From Caenimonas koreensis DSM 17982 (GTDB taxonomy: Bacteria > Pseudomonadota > Gammaproteobacteria > Burkholderiales > Burkholderiaceae_C), in contig NZ_WJBU01000002.1 in the NCBI RefSeq assembly GCF_009646335.1, forward strand, positions 124,001 to 188,000: a stretch of DNA of 64,000 nt, read 5' to 3'. Positions 8,746-16,090 of the stretch are shown piece by piece; position 1 is the first letter of the stretch; each line of letters starts with the position of its first letter. The translations under genes were made by a program, and so were the position numbers. A model generated the notes under the pieces. That model saw only the letters and a list, made by a program, of their open reading frames with translations. It had not been told where the DNA came from and ran no database searches.

Positions 8746-9513
8746 TCAGTCAGCAGGCTTGAAGACGCGCAACCACTTGCGTGCGGGCAGGCCCCATCGA
8801 GTTTCGATGGTTTCCGCGCGCTCGGCAAGCGCGGCCCGCGTGGGATGTTGTGGCGTGCGCAAGGCGAGCACCACGGTGTTGCCCTCGCGAGTGGGCCGGA
8901 ACGACCACACGGCGTCTTCGCCGAAGGCCGACTGGATCTTGGCCAGGCTCTGCGCATAGCTGGATGAGCGGCCGAACAGGTTGACCGTCATCACGCCTTC
9001 ATCGGTGAGCAGGTTGCGGCAGTCGGCATAGAAAGCCTGGCTGTCGAGCACCGGCGCCGCAGCTTCGTGGTCGTACAGGTCTACCTGAAGCGCATCGATC
9101 TGGCCGTGCCAGTGATCGTGGGCGACGACCTCGGCAGCATCGCCGATCACGACCGACAGGCGGGCATCATCGGCAGGCAGCTTGAACCACAGGCGGCACG
9201 CGGCCACGACTTGCGGGTTGAGCTCGATGGCCGTTGTCTTCATGCGCAGCTTGCGCCAGCAGAATTTGGTGAGCGACGCAGCGCCCAGGCCCAGCTGCAT
9301 GGCGTGCCGCTTGCTCACCGATGTGGGCTCGACGAACAGCAGCCAGCCCATCATCCGCTGCACGTAGTCCAGGTCGATGTCGAACGGCTGGTCGATGAGC
9401 ATGGAGCCTTGCACCCATTCCGTGCCCAGGTGGAGATAGCGCACATCTCCCTGGTCGGAGAAATTGACTTCGGGCAGCGCGAGCTGGGGTTTGGAGGTAG
9501 GGGGCTTCTTCAC
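8746..9513 (-). CDS. Spermidine/spermine synthase-family protein
   Basis: 255 aa with a Rossmann-type methyltransferase/aminopropyltransferase fold. The glycine motif MQLGLGAASLTKFC (about 92-105) is followed by the acidic strand TAIELNPQVV, then the QVDLYDH segment and VMTVNLFG. This matches the spermidine-synthase-like family widespread in Proteobacteria. The canonical aminopropyltransferase active-site Asp-Ser/Gly-Thr-Asp motif is replaced, here reading VDLYDHEAA, so real spermidine synthase activity is doubtful. It ends 22 bp before the first mini-ORF of the secretion ATPase and probably shares its transcript. The TatD gene lies just upstream on the same strand. Confidence 0.8.
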   Translation of the reverse strand: MKKPPTSKPQLALPEVNFSDQGDVRYLHLGTEWVQGSMLIDQPFDIDLDYVQRMMGWLLFVEPTSVSKRHAMQLGLGAASLTKFCWRKLRMKTTAIELNPQVVAACRLWFKLPADDARLSVVIGDAAEVVAHDHWHGQIDALQVDLYDHEAAAPVLDSQAFYADCRNLLTDEGVMTVNLFGRSSSYAQSLAKIQSAFGEDAVWSFRPTREGNTVVLALRTPQHPTRAALAERAETIETRWGLPARKWLRVFKPAD

Positions 9514-9525
9514 TGTGGCCCATTA

Positions 9526-10359
9526 TCAGAGAGGCGCGTGAGGCAGGAGCGCCGCAAGCCTGGGCAGTGCGTCGACCGCGTTGCGCCGCGTGGCTCGCGC
9601 GAGCACATCGGGCGACACGCCTCGCAACTGCGCCATCACAGCGCCGATGCGCGGCAGGTCGCCCGGCTCGTTGCGCCCTTGCGGCTGGCCGTTTGCGCGT
9701 TCTTGCGCCGTGCGGTAGAGCCAGTGCGGCGGAATGTCCGGCGAATCGGTTTCGAGCACGAACGCCGTGTCGGGCAGCGACTGCGCCAGGCGGCGGATCT
9801 GCAGTGATCGCTCGTAGGTGAGCGTGCCGCCAAAGCCCAGCTTGAAGCCCATGTCCACGAACTCCTGCGCCTGCTGGTCGCTGCCATTGAATGCGTGGGC
9901 GATGCCCCGCACAGGAAGCTTGCGCAGGTGCTTGAGCAGCTGGTCGGCAGAGCGGCGCACGTGCAGGATCACGGGCAGGCCGTATTTGCGGGCGAGCACG
10001 AGCTGCGCGCGATAGAAGTGCTCCTGCCGCGCGATGTCCAGGCCGGGCACGAACAGGTCGAGCCCGATCTCGCCCACGGCCACAAGCCGCTCATCGGCCT
10101 GCGCCGCTTGCAGCGCCTGATCGAGCAGATCCAGGTCTTCATCGCGCGCGCGCTGCGTCGCCAGCGGGTGGATGCCCAGGGCGTAACTGTCGCCATGTTG
10201 ATGGGCCAGCTCGCGCACCGCGGCAAAGTTGCCGGCCTCCACCGCTGGCAGCACGCAATGCACCACGCCGGCGGCCCTTGCACGCTCGCGCACTTCGTCG
10301 CGGTCGGCATCGAATTCGCCAGCGTCCAGGTGGCAATGTGTATCAATCCATGGAGGCAT
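9526..10359 (-). CDS. TatD-family metal-dependent DNase
   Basis: 277 aa. The metal-binding DTHCHLD motif (5-11) opens the protein. Further conserved blocks are VGEIGLDLF, the HVRRSADQ and AHAFNGSDQQ histidine segments, and the LETDSPDIPP motif near the C-terminus. This is the amidohydrolase-fold TatD/YcfH family, known to act as metal-dependent 3'-5' exonucleases and D-tyrosyl-tRNA-like hydrolases in some members. ATG 10359 is preferred because it starts directly with the conserved MPPWIDTHCHLD; nine more in-frame residues upstream are not conserved. It diverges from the membrane-anchored protease gene with a 92-bp gap. Confidence 0.92.
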   Translation of the reverse strand: MPPWIDTHCHLDAGEFDADRDEVRERARAAGVVHCVLPAVEAGNFAAVRELAHQHGDSYALGIHPLATQRARDEDLDLLDQALQAAQADERLVAVGEIGLDLFVPGLDIARQEHFYRAQLVLARKYGLPVILHVRRSADQLLKHLRKLPVRGIAHAFNGSDQQAQEFVDMGFKLGFGGTLTYERSLQIRRLAQSLPDTAFVLETDSPDIPPHWLYRTAQERANGQPQGRNEPGDLPRIGAVMAQLRGVSPDVLARATRRNAVDALPRLAALLPHAPL

Positions 10360-10451
10360 CCGCGGATCATGCCGCAGCCCGCGCAAGCCCCAAGCCGTGC
10401 ATCGCGCGGCGAACCGTGATACCGTGTGTTTTCGTTTTCACAGGTGAACGA

Positions 10452-11510
10452 ATGCGCAGGCCAGCCCTCTACAGTTCTAGCCGCACGGGCCGCACGACGC
10501 CCGCTGGGTCGAGGGCAACTCTGGCCGACGCGGGCGCTGCTGCGCAGGCCACCGATGAGCTGGCATCCGATGAGCTGATTCGTGCTGCGCCACAACGCTT
10601 GCTCCTTGGCCGCTTCGCCTCACGCTTTCGCTTGTCGAGCCAGCAACTGATGTGGGCCGCGATCGTCCTGCTGGCCATCCTGCTGGCGATCAGCGCCGCG
10701 CTGCAGGTGCGGTCCTCACAGCGGCGCCTCACGCAAGACGACATCGACGCTGCCGTGCTCAAGACGATGGAGACGAACGTCATGCCGTCGGAGTACGCCA
10801 AGGCCTACGAGAACATTCGCCCCTCGGTTGTGCGCGTGATCAGCTACGTGAAGAAAAGCCGCCTGAAGGACGAAGGCGACAAGCACGCCAGCAACACGGA
10901 CAAGGGCGCCAGGCCCAAGCCGCTCGGCCGTGCCAAGCCCGCTGAGGGCAGCGGCAAAGACGACGAAGAGGTCGAGCACGGCGTGGGCACGGGCGTGGTC
11001 ATCATCGACAAGGGCGTGATCCTCACCAACCTGCACGTTGTCTCGGGCGCCGACCGGATCAAGGTCGTGTTCTTCGACGGGCTGGAAGCAGAAGCCACCG
11101 TGACAGGCGCGCAGCCCGAGAACGATCTTGCCGTGCTGCAGGCCAGCAAGATTCCCGACGACATGATCGCGGCAACCATGCGCTCGACGAGCGACCTGGC
11201 GCCCGGCGACAAGGTGCTCGCGGTGGGCTTTCCGTTCGGCATCGGGCCTTCTGCATCTGCCGGCGTGGTGTCGGGCCTCAAGCGCGTCTTCCGCTCGCCG
11301 GAAGGCAAGCAGGAGATGAAGAACCTGATCCAGTTCGATGCGGCTGCCAATCCCGGCAATTCAGGCGGCCCGCTCGTGACGATGGACGGCGAAGTTGTCG
11401 GCATCGTCACTGCCATCCTCAACCCGACATCCGCACGAACCTTTATCGGCATCGGCTTTGCCGTGCCCATCGAAAACGCTGCCACCGCAGCAGGCCTGCC
11501 ACCGTTCTAG
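10452..11510 (+). CDS. Membrane-anchored trypsin-like serine protease (Do/DegP clan, no PDZ)
   Basis: 352 aa. A cytoplasmic N-terminal region of about 65 residues is followed by one hydrophobic anchor (67-84) and a periplasmic S1C-type protease domain. The catalytic triad is readable: His195 in LTNLHVV, Asp225 in PENDLAVL, and Ser304 in NPGNSGGPL. A charged Lys/Asp/Glu-rich insert (about 135-173) separates anchor from protease. No PDZ domain follows, so it is shorter than DegP or DegS. ATG 10452 gives this topology; the open frame upstream runs through the TatD promoter side and is not plausible. The MoxR gene starts 14 bp downstream, suggesting co-transcription with the Bat-type cluster. Likely envelope quality control. 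Confidence 0.85.
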   Translation: MRRPALYSSSRTGRTTPAGSRATLADAGAAAQATDELASDELIRAAPQRLLLGRFASRFRLSSQQLMWAAIVLLAILLAISAALQVRSSQRRLTQDDIDAAVLKTMETNVMPSEYAKAYENIRPSVVRVISYVKKSRLKDEGDKHASNTDKGARPKPLGRAKPAEGSGKDDEEVEHGVGTGVVIIDKGVILTNLHVVSGADRIKVVFFDGLEAEATVTGAQPENDLAVLQASKIPDDMIAATMRSTSDLAPGDKVLAVGFPFGIGPSASAGVVSGLKRVFRSPEGKQEMKNLIQFDAAANPGNSGGPLVTMDGEVVGIVTAILNPTSARTFIGIGFAVPIENAATAAGLPPF

Positions 11511-11524
11511 AAAGACATAGCCGC

Positions 11525-12532
11525 ATGAGTGCCACCACCCGCCAGGACACCGACACCGCGCAACTGATGGAGCAGATCCTGTATGAGGTCAAGCGCGTGG
11601 TGGTCGGGCAAGACAGGTTTCTTGAACGCGTGATGGTGGGCATGCTCGCAGGCGGCCACCTGCTGGTCGAAGGCGTGCCGGGCCTGGCGAAAACACTCAC
11701 AGTGAAGACACTTGCGAACACGATGCGTGGGCAATTCAAGCGCATCCAGTTCACGCCTGACCTGGTGCCGGCTGACCTTGTCGGCACGCGCATCTACAAC
11801 CAGAAGACGGGTGAGTTCAGCACATCGCTCGGCCCGGTGTTCACCAACTTGCTGCTCGCCGACGAAATCAACCGCGCGCCCGCCAAAGTGCAGAGCGCGC
11901 TGCTGGAAGTGATGCAGGAGCGGCAGGTGACGATTGCCGGCGAGACGCACAAAGTGCCCAGCCCGTTTCTTGTGATGGCGACGCAGAACCCGATCGAGAC
12001 AGAAGGCACGTATCCGTTGCCCGAAGCGCAGGTCGATCGCTTCATGATGAAGGTGCTGGTGGACTACCCGACGGACGAAGAAGAATTCGTGATCGTCGAG
12101 CGCGTGACAGGCCCGGCAGTGACAGTGAGCGAAGTGGCGACTACTGAACAGCTCGCCTCGCTGCAGCAGGAATGCCGGCGCGTGTATGTGGATCCGTCGC
12201 TCGTGCAATACGCAGTGAAGCTGGTGTCGGCGACGCGCACACCCGAGAAGCATGGGTTGAAAGACATCGCACCGTACATCACGTTTGGTGCAAGCCCGCG
12301 CGCGACGATCAATCTTGTGGAAGGCGCCAGGGCGATGGCGATGCTGCGCGGCCGCACGTACGCGCTGCCCGAGGACATGACGGACCTTGTGCCCGATGTG
12401 CTGCGCCACCGGGTGGTGTTGTCGTACGAGGCGCTGTCGGAAGGCCTGTCTGCCGACGCGCTCATCGCAAAAATCATGGCGAAGATTGCGCCGCCGGCCA
12501 AGCCGCTCGAACATGAAAAACTGGCTGCGTAA
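11525..12532 (+). CDS. MoxR-family AAA+ ATPase
   Basis: 335 aa. Walker A lies in EGVPGLAKT (49-57) and Walker B in LLLADEIN (108-115), followed by the sensor segment MATQNPIETEGTYPLPEAQ, which is diagnostic of MoxR AAA+ proteins. MoxR ATPases act as chaperone-like partners of VWA-domain proteins. Here the gene is followed by a DUF58 protein and a VWA membrane protein, the classic trio. The stop codon TAA (12530-12532) is immediately followed by a GC-rich repeat element, see 12536-12644. Confidence 0.93.
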   Translation: MSATTRQDTDTAQLMEQILYEVKRVVVGQDRFLERVMVGMLAGGHLLVEGVPGLAKTLTVKTLANTMRGQFKRIQFTPDLVPADLVGTRIYNQKTGEFSTSLGPVFTNLLLADEINRAPAKVQSALLEVMQERQVTIAGETHKVPSPFLVMATQNPIETEGTYPLPEAQVDRFMMKVLVDYPTDEEEFVIVERVTGPAVTVSEVATTEQLASLQQECRRVYVDPSLVQYAVKLVSATRTPEKHGLKDIAPYITFGASPRATINLVEGARAMAMLRGRTYALPEDMTDLVPDVLRHRVVLSYEALSEGLSADALIAKIMAKIAPPAKPLEHEKLAA

Positions 12533-12535
12533 ACT

Positions 12536-12644
12536 AGCCCCCCCCCGAAGCGCCTCCGGCGCCTCCCCCCCAGGGGGGCGCCACCTGCGGCCCGGCGAAG
12601 CCGGTTCCGCGGTGGCCCCGCGAGGGGAGGGCGCCGCGCAGGCC
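12536..12644. repeat. GC-rich two-hairpin repeat between moxR and the DUF58 gene
   Basis: A run of nine Cs (12538-12546) leads into two strong hairpins. The first is a GGCGCC/CCCCCC arm facing GGGGGG/GCGCC (about 12560-12582). The second is CCGGC-GAA-GCCGG (12591-12603). The phrase of an AGCGCCTCCGGCGCCT block followed by a GCCCGGCGAAGCCGG block is one I associate with dispersed intergenic repeats of Comamonadaceae; copy number cannot be checked here. It stays open in the DUF58 frame and so adds a spurious or real N-terminal extension. Confidence 0.6.
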
Positions 12645-13595
12645 GTGAGTGGGCACGAGAACGCGGAGCACATCTTGCGGCGGCTGGAATGGACGGTGAT
12701 CCGGCGGCTCGATGGCTTGTTGCAGGGGGACTACCGCACGTTGATGCGCGGCGCGGGGCTCGACCTGGCTGACTTGCGCGAATACCAGCACCACGACGAC
12801 GTGCGCCATATCGACTGGAACGTGACGGCGCGGCTGCAAGTGCCGCATGTTCGCGTGTACACCGAAGACCGCGAGATGGCAGCGTGGTTCCTTCTGGACC
12901 TGAGTCCGTCGGTCGATTTCGGCTCGGGCGAACTGCGCAAGCGGCATGTCTCGGCAGAGTTCACGGCGGTGCTCGCGCGCCTGCTCACGCGTCACGGCAA
13001 TCGCGTGGGCGCCATGCTGTACGGATCGGGCGTCGACAGCGTGATTCCGGCGCGCGGCGGCAGGCGCCACGTGCTGCATCTGCTGCACAGCATGCAGCAG
13101 CCAGATGCACAACAGCCTGCGTCGCAGGCAGACGCAGGCGTCACGCGCCTGCAGGATTTGTTGAAGTCGGCCGCGAGCCTGATCAAGCGCCGCTCGACGG
13201 TTTTCGTTGTCTCCGACTTCATCAGCGAGCCAGGGTGGGAGCATCCGCTGGGCCTGCTCGCGCAGCGGCACGAGGTAGTGGCCGTGCGTGTGGTCGATCC
13301 GCTGGAGCTTGATCTGCCGGACCTGGGCTTGCTCACCATCCGCGACAGTGAAACGGGCGAGCAACTGCTCGTCGATACGCACGACGCGGGTTTTCGAAAA
13401 CGGTTCGCTCGCATCGCTGCGCAGCGCGAAGCTGAGTTGCGTGAGAGTTTTGTCAAGGCGGGTGTCGACGCCCTCGAGTTGTCGACCGACGGCGACCTGG
13501 TCGAAGCCGTGATGCGGTTCACCGACATGCGCAAGCGCCGCGTGCGCATGGCAGCAGGCGGCGGGCTGCCTGCCCACTTGCGGCGAGCGGCGTGA
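12645..13595 (+). CDS. DUF58 domain-containing protein
   Basis: 316 aa from GTG 12645. The family hallmark is the basic, tryptophan-containing segment DDVRHIDWNVTARLQVPHVR (about residues 47-66), followed by a VWA-like fold beginning FLLDLSPSVDFGSG. DUF58 proteins accompany MoxR ATPases. The start is uncertain: an in-frame ATG at 12513 overlaps the end of moxR and would read straight through the GC-rich repeat, adding 44 low-complexity residues. GTG 12645 lies just before the conserved HENAEHILRRLEW block. It ends 14 bp before the VWA gene. Confidence 0.85.
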   Translation: MSGHENAEHILRRLEWTVIRRLDGLLQGDYRTLMRGAGLDLADLREYQHHDDVRHIDWNVTARLQVPHVRVYTEDREMAAWFLLDLSPSVDFGSGELRKRHVSAEFTAVLARLLTRHGNRVGAMLYGSGVDSVIPARGGRRHVLHLLHSMQQPDAQQPASQADAGVTRLQDLLKSAASLIKRRSTVFVVSDFISEPGWEHPLGLLAQRHEVVAVRVVDPLELDLPDLGLLTIRDSETGEQLLVDTHDAGFRKRFARIAAQREAELRESFVKAGVDALELSTDGDLVEAVMRFTDMRKRRVRMAAGGGLPAHLRRAA

Positions 13596-13609
13596 GAGGA
13601 TAGGCGTCG

Positions 13610-14650
13610 ATGAATTTCCTCTGGCCCCAAAACCTCTGGCTGCTCGTAGCGTTGCCACTGCTGGTGCTGCTGTACCTGTGGCTGATGAAGCGCAAGCGCA
13701 AGACAGCGTTGCGTTACGCGTCGCTCTCCATCGTCAAGGAAGCGATGGGCGCGAGCCAGTCGTTCAAGCGGCACATTCCGCCGCTGCTCTTCCTGCTTGC
13801 CATTGCAGCCATGCTGCTGGCAGCCGCGCGCCCCGTAGCGGTGGTCACGTTGCCGTCGAACCAGCAGACGATCATTCTGGCGATGGATGTGTCGGGCAGC
13901 ATGCGTGCCACGGACGTGCAGCCCAACCGGCTTGTTGCTGCGCAGAACGCGGCCAAGGCCTTCATTGCTGAACTGCCCCGCCATGTGAAGGTGGGCATCG
14001 TTGCGTTTGCCGGGTCCGCGCAGGTGGCGCAATTGCCAACCGTCAATCGCGAAGATCTCGTGACTGCGATTGACCGGTTCCAGCTGCAGCGCGCCACGGC
14101 AACGGGCAACGCCATCGTGATCTCGCTCGCGACGCTGTTCCCCGATGCGGGGATTGACCTTCAGTCGATGCAGGGCGGGCGTGACCGGCAGCGCGGTTTC
14201 TCGCTCGACGCCGAGAAGAAGGAAAAGAAGGAGTTCACGCCCGTGGCGCCCGGCTCGTACACGTCTGCCGCGATCATCATGTTGACTGACGGCCAGCGCA
14301 CCACAGGTGTCGACCCGCTCGAAGCGGCCAAGATTGCCGCTGAGCGCGGTGTGCGTGTGTACACCGTCGGCATTGGCACGGTGGATGGCGAGACCATCGG
14401 TTTCGAGGGTTGGTCGATGCGGGTGCGACTCGATGAGGAAACGCTCAAGGCCATTGCGCAAAAGACGTCTGCCGAGTACTACTACGCGGGGACTGCGGGT
14501 GACTTGAAGAAGGTCTACGAAACTTTGAGTTCGCGGCTGACGGTGGAGAAGAAGGAGACTGAGGTGTCGGCCTTGCTGGCGATGGCGGCTGCTGTGCTGG
14601 CGCTGCTGTCTGCGGGGTTGTCGCTGCTTTGGTTTAACCGGATTCTTTGA
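13610..14650 (+). CDS. VWA domain membrane protein, BatA type
   Basis: 346 aa. Two N-terminal membrane segments (about 8-26 and 57-74) are followed by a periplasmic von Willebrand A domain with the MIDAS motif DVSGS (93-97), a downstream threonine and the MLTDGQ segment. A final membrane helix lies at about 317-340. This is the BatA arrangement of the aerotolerance-type operon. A BatB, BatD or DUF4381 gene would normally be expected beside it, but none follows: the next 747 bp hold only repeat elements. Function is probably protein complex handling in the envelope, powered by MoxR. Confidence 0.9.
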   Translation: MNFLWPQNLWLLVALPLLVLLYLWLMKRKRKTALRYASLSIVKEAMGASQSFKRHIPPLLFLLAIAAMLLAAARPVAVVTLPSNQQTIILAMDVSGSMRATDVQPNRLVAAQNAAKAFIAELPRHVKVGIVAFAGSAQVAQLPTVNREDLVTAIDRFQLQRATATGNAIVISLATLFPDAGIDLQSMQGGRDRQRGFSLDAEKKEKKEFTPVAPGSYTSAAIIMLTDGQRTTGVDPLEAAKIAAERGVRVYTVGIGTVDGETIGFEGWSMRVRLDEETLKAIAQKTSAEYYYAGTAGDLKKVYETLSSRLTVEKKETEVSALLAMAAAVLALLSAGLSLLWFNRIL

Positions 14651-14692
14651 GGGCGCTTGCTTGTTCAGGGCGCTTGTTTGTTCGGGGCGCTC
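14651..14692 (+). repeat. Short direct repeats flanking hairpin element A
   Basis: Right after the VWA stop codon, GGGCGCTTGCTTGTTCA is followed by GGGCGCTTGTTTGTTCG and then a partial GGGCGCT, giving a 17-bp tandem repeat. A degenerate inverted set (units ending GAGCGCCCC) lies beyond element B at about 15355-15390. So the inverted symmetry of this gap extends past the two 245-bp elements. Confidence 0.6.
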
Positions 14693-14933
14693 GCGGCAGG
14701 TGGACTCTGGCGGGGCCTCATGCTTTTGTGGTTTGCGCTAGTCGCGCAAACGTCGCTTCAAGAATTGCCTCGAAGCCGGCGCAAAAGAACTCCCTGCGAG
14801 TTTGCAAGCAAACTCTCCGGTCAAACAGCTTTTGCGAGCTAGATGACGTGTCGCGCTAAAGCGCGATCCGGCTTCGAGCCAATTCTTGAAGCCACAAAAG
14901 AAATCGGCCCCACCAGAGTCCACCTGCCGCGAG
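14690..14933. repeat. Multi-hairpin palindromic element, copy A
   Basis: A 244-bp element bounded by a perfect 21-bp terminal inverted repeat beginning CTCGCGGCAGGTGGACTC. Inside, a 25-bp arm (14755-14779) pairs with 14868-14892 with a single mismatch. These arms enclose an 88-nt core (14780-14867) holding smaller hairpins: TCGCGC/GCGCGA, GAGTTTGC/GCAAACTC and CGCAAAAG/CTTTTGCG. A further GTTTGCGC/GCGCAAAC hairpin lies outside the arms. No ORF inside is credible. It sits in the gap between two convergent genes. Copy B is inverted relative to this one. Confidence 0.85.
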
Positions 14934-15094
14934 TTCACCAACTGGGGGTGGTGACAAAGTCTCGGCTCGCTTCGCATTGCCTGGAATGAGGCGCTGTGCG
15001 CTAGAGCGAGATGGTGTTTGCGGCCAATTGTTGGGCGCAGTAGCGGGCAAAACACGCAGCGGTCGGTATCTCGTTGATCAACCACCGCTGTTGG
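14934..15094. other. Spacer between the two palindromic elements
   Basis: 161 bp with no gene. Its ends resemble each other in inverted orientation: CCAACTGGGGGTGGTGA near 14938-14954 and TCAACCACCGCTGTTGG at 15078-15094. The inverted duplication therefore reaches into the spacer. Nothing else is recognisable. Confidence 0.5.
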
Positions 15095-15339
15095 CTCGTG
15101 GCAGGCGGACTCTGGCGCGGCCGACTTTTGTGAGCGGCTTTGAAATTTGTCTTCAGGCCGGATCGCGCTTTAGCGCGACTCAATGACTAGCTCGCAAAAG
15201 CTGTTTGACCGGAGAGTTTGCTTGCAAACTCGCAGGGAGTTCTTTTGCGCCGGCTTGAAGACAAATTTCAAAGCGAAGTTTGCGCGACAAGCGCAAACCG
15301 TCACAGCAGGAGGCCGCGCCAGAGTCCACCTGCCGCGAG
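15095..15339. repeat. Multi-hairpin palindromic element, copy B (inverted)
   Basis: 245 bp, same plan as copy A but inverted. Arms 15137-15161 and 15250-15274 pair over 25 bp with one G-T wobble. The 88-nt core (15162-15249) is almost identical to copy A read on the other strand. The arms differ from those of copy A at eight of 25 positions, and at six of these both arms changed so that pairing is kept. The outer GTTTGCGC/GCGCAAAC hairpin and terminal repeats, here slightly imperfect on the left, are also present. No protein is predicted. Confidence 0.85.
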
Positions 15340-15397
15340 CTGCCCTGACCAGACAGAGCGCCCCGGAACAAAGAGAGCGCCCCGAACAACAAACAGC

Positions 15398-16090
15398 CTA
15401 CTCAAACAACCCGCTGTTCAACCGCAACACCCGGTCACACCGCGCAGCCAGCAAACTGTCATGCGTGACCAGGATGAACGCGGTGCCCCTGTCACGGGCA
15501 AGCCGCAACATCATCTCGAACACGACATCAGCCGTGCTTCGATCGAGATTGCCAGTGGGCTCGTCGGCCATCACGCAGGCCGGGTCCGTCACCAGCGCAC
15601 GCGCAATCGCGACGCGTTGACGCTCGCCACCCGACAACTCCGCCGGGCGATGCCTCACTCGCTCGGTGAGCCCGACCGACGCCAACGTCTTCGTCGCAGC
15701 CTCGATACATTGCTCGGGCGAATCACGACGGATGCGCAGCGGCATGCCAACGTTGTCGAGCGCGCTGAACTCCGGCAGCAAATGATGGAACTGGTACACA
15801 AAGCCCAGGTGCTTGTTGCGCAAGCGCCCCTGCGCCGCTGCATCGAGCTTGCTGAACTGCTGGCCCATCAACTCGACACTGCCGCTCGTCGGCGCATCAA
15901 GGCCGCCGAGCAAATGCAGCAGCGTGCTCTTGCCGGAACCTGAAGCGCCAACAATCGCCACGGTTTCACCCCGGCGCACCTCGAGGTCGATGCCCTTGAG
16001 CACCTCGACATCGAGCCCGCCTTCGGAAAAGCGCTTGGTGATACCGGTGCATTTGAGGACGATATCGCCGCGCGTGGTGACGCTATTCAT
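15398..16090 (-). CDS. lolD: Lipoprotein-releasing ABC transporter ATPase LolD
   Basis: 230-aa ABC ATPase of the Lol/MacB class. It has Walker [10 protein letters not shown] (48-56), the QFHHLLPEF segment characteristic of LolD, the signature [15 protein letters not shown], and Walker B with ADEPTGNLD. LolD powers release of lipoproteins from the inner membrane to LolA. The gene overlaps the end of the lolC-type permease by 8 bp, so the two are translated together. It ends against the palindromic element gap, converging with the Bat-type cluster. Confidence 0.95.
   Translation of the reverse strand: MNSVTTRGDIVLKCTGITKRFSEGGLDVEVLKGIDLEVRRGETVAIVGASGSGKSTLLHLLGGLDAPTSGSVELMGQQFSKLDAAAQGRLRNKHLGFVYQFHHLLPEFSALDNVGMPLRIRRDSPEQCIEAATKTLASVGLTERVRHRPAELSGGERQRVAIARALVTDPACVMADEPTGNLDRSTADVVFEMMLRLARDRGTAFILVTHDSLLAARCDRVLRLNSGLFE

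Noticed and set aside
14651..15397. CRISPR array or IS element in the repeat-rich gap
   Set aside because: Only two long inverted copies exist, not many short direct repeats with spacers, and there is no transposase frame.
14738..15620. Several 60-145-codon frames across the palindromic elements
   Set aside because: They follow the repeats on both strands and change with the arms; no start signals or protein-like composition.
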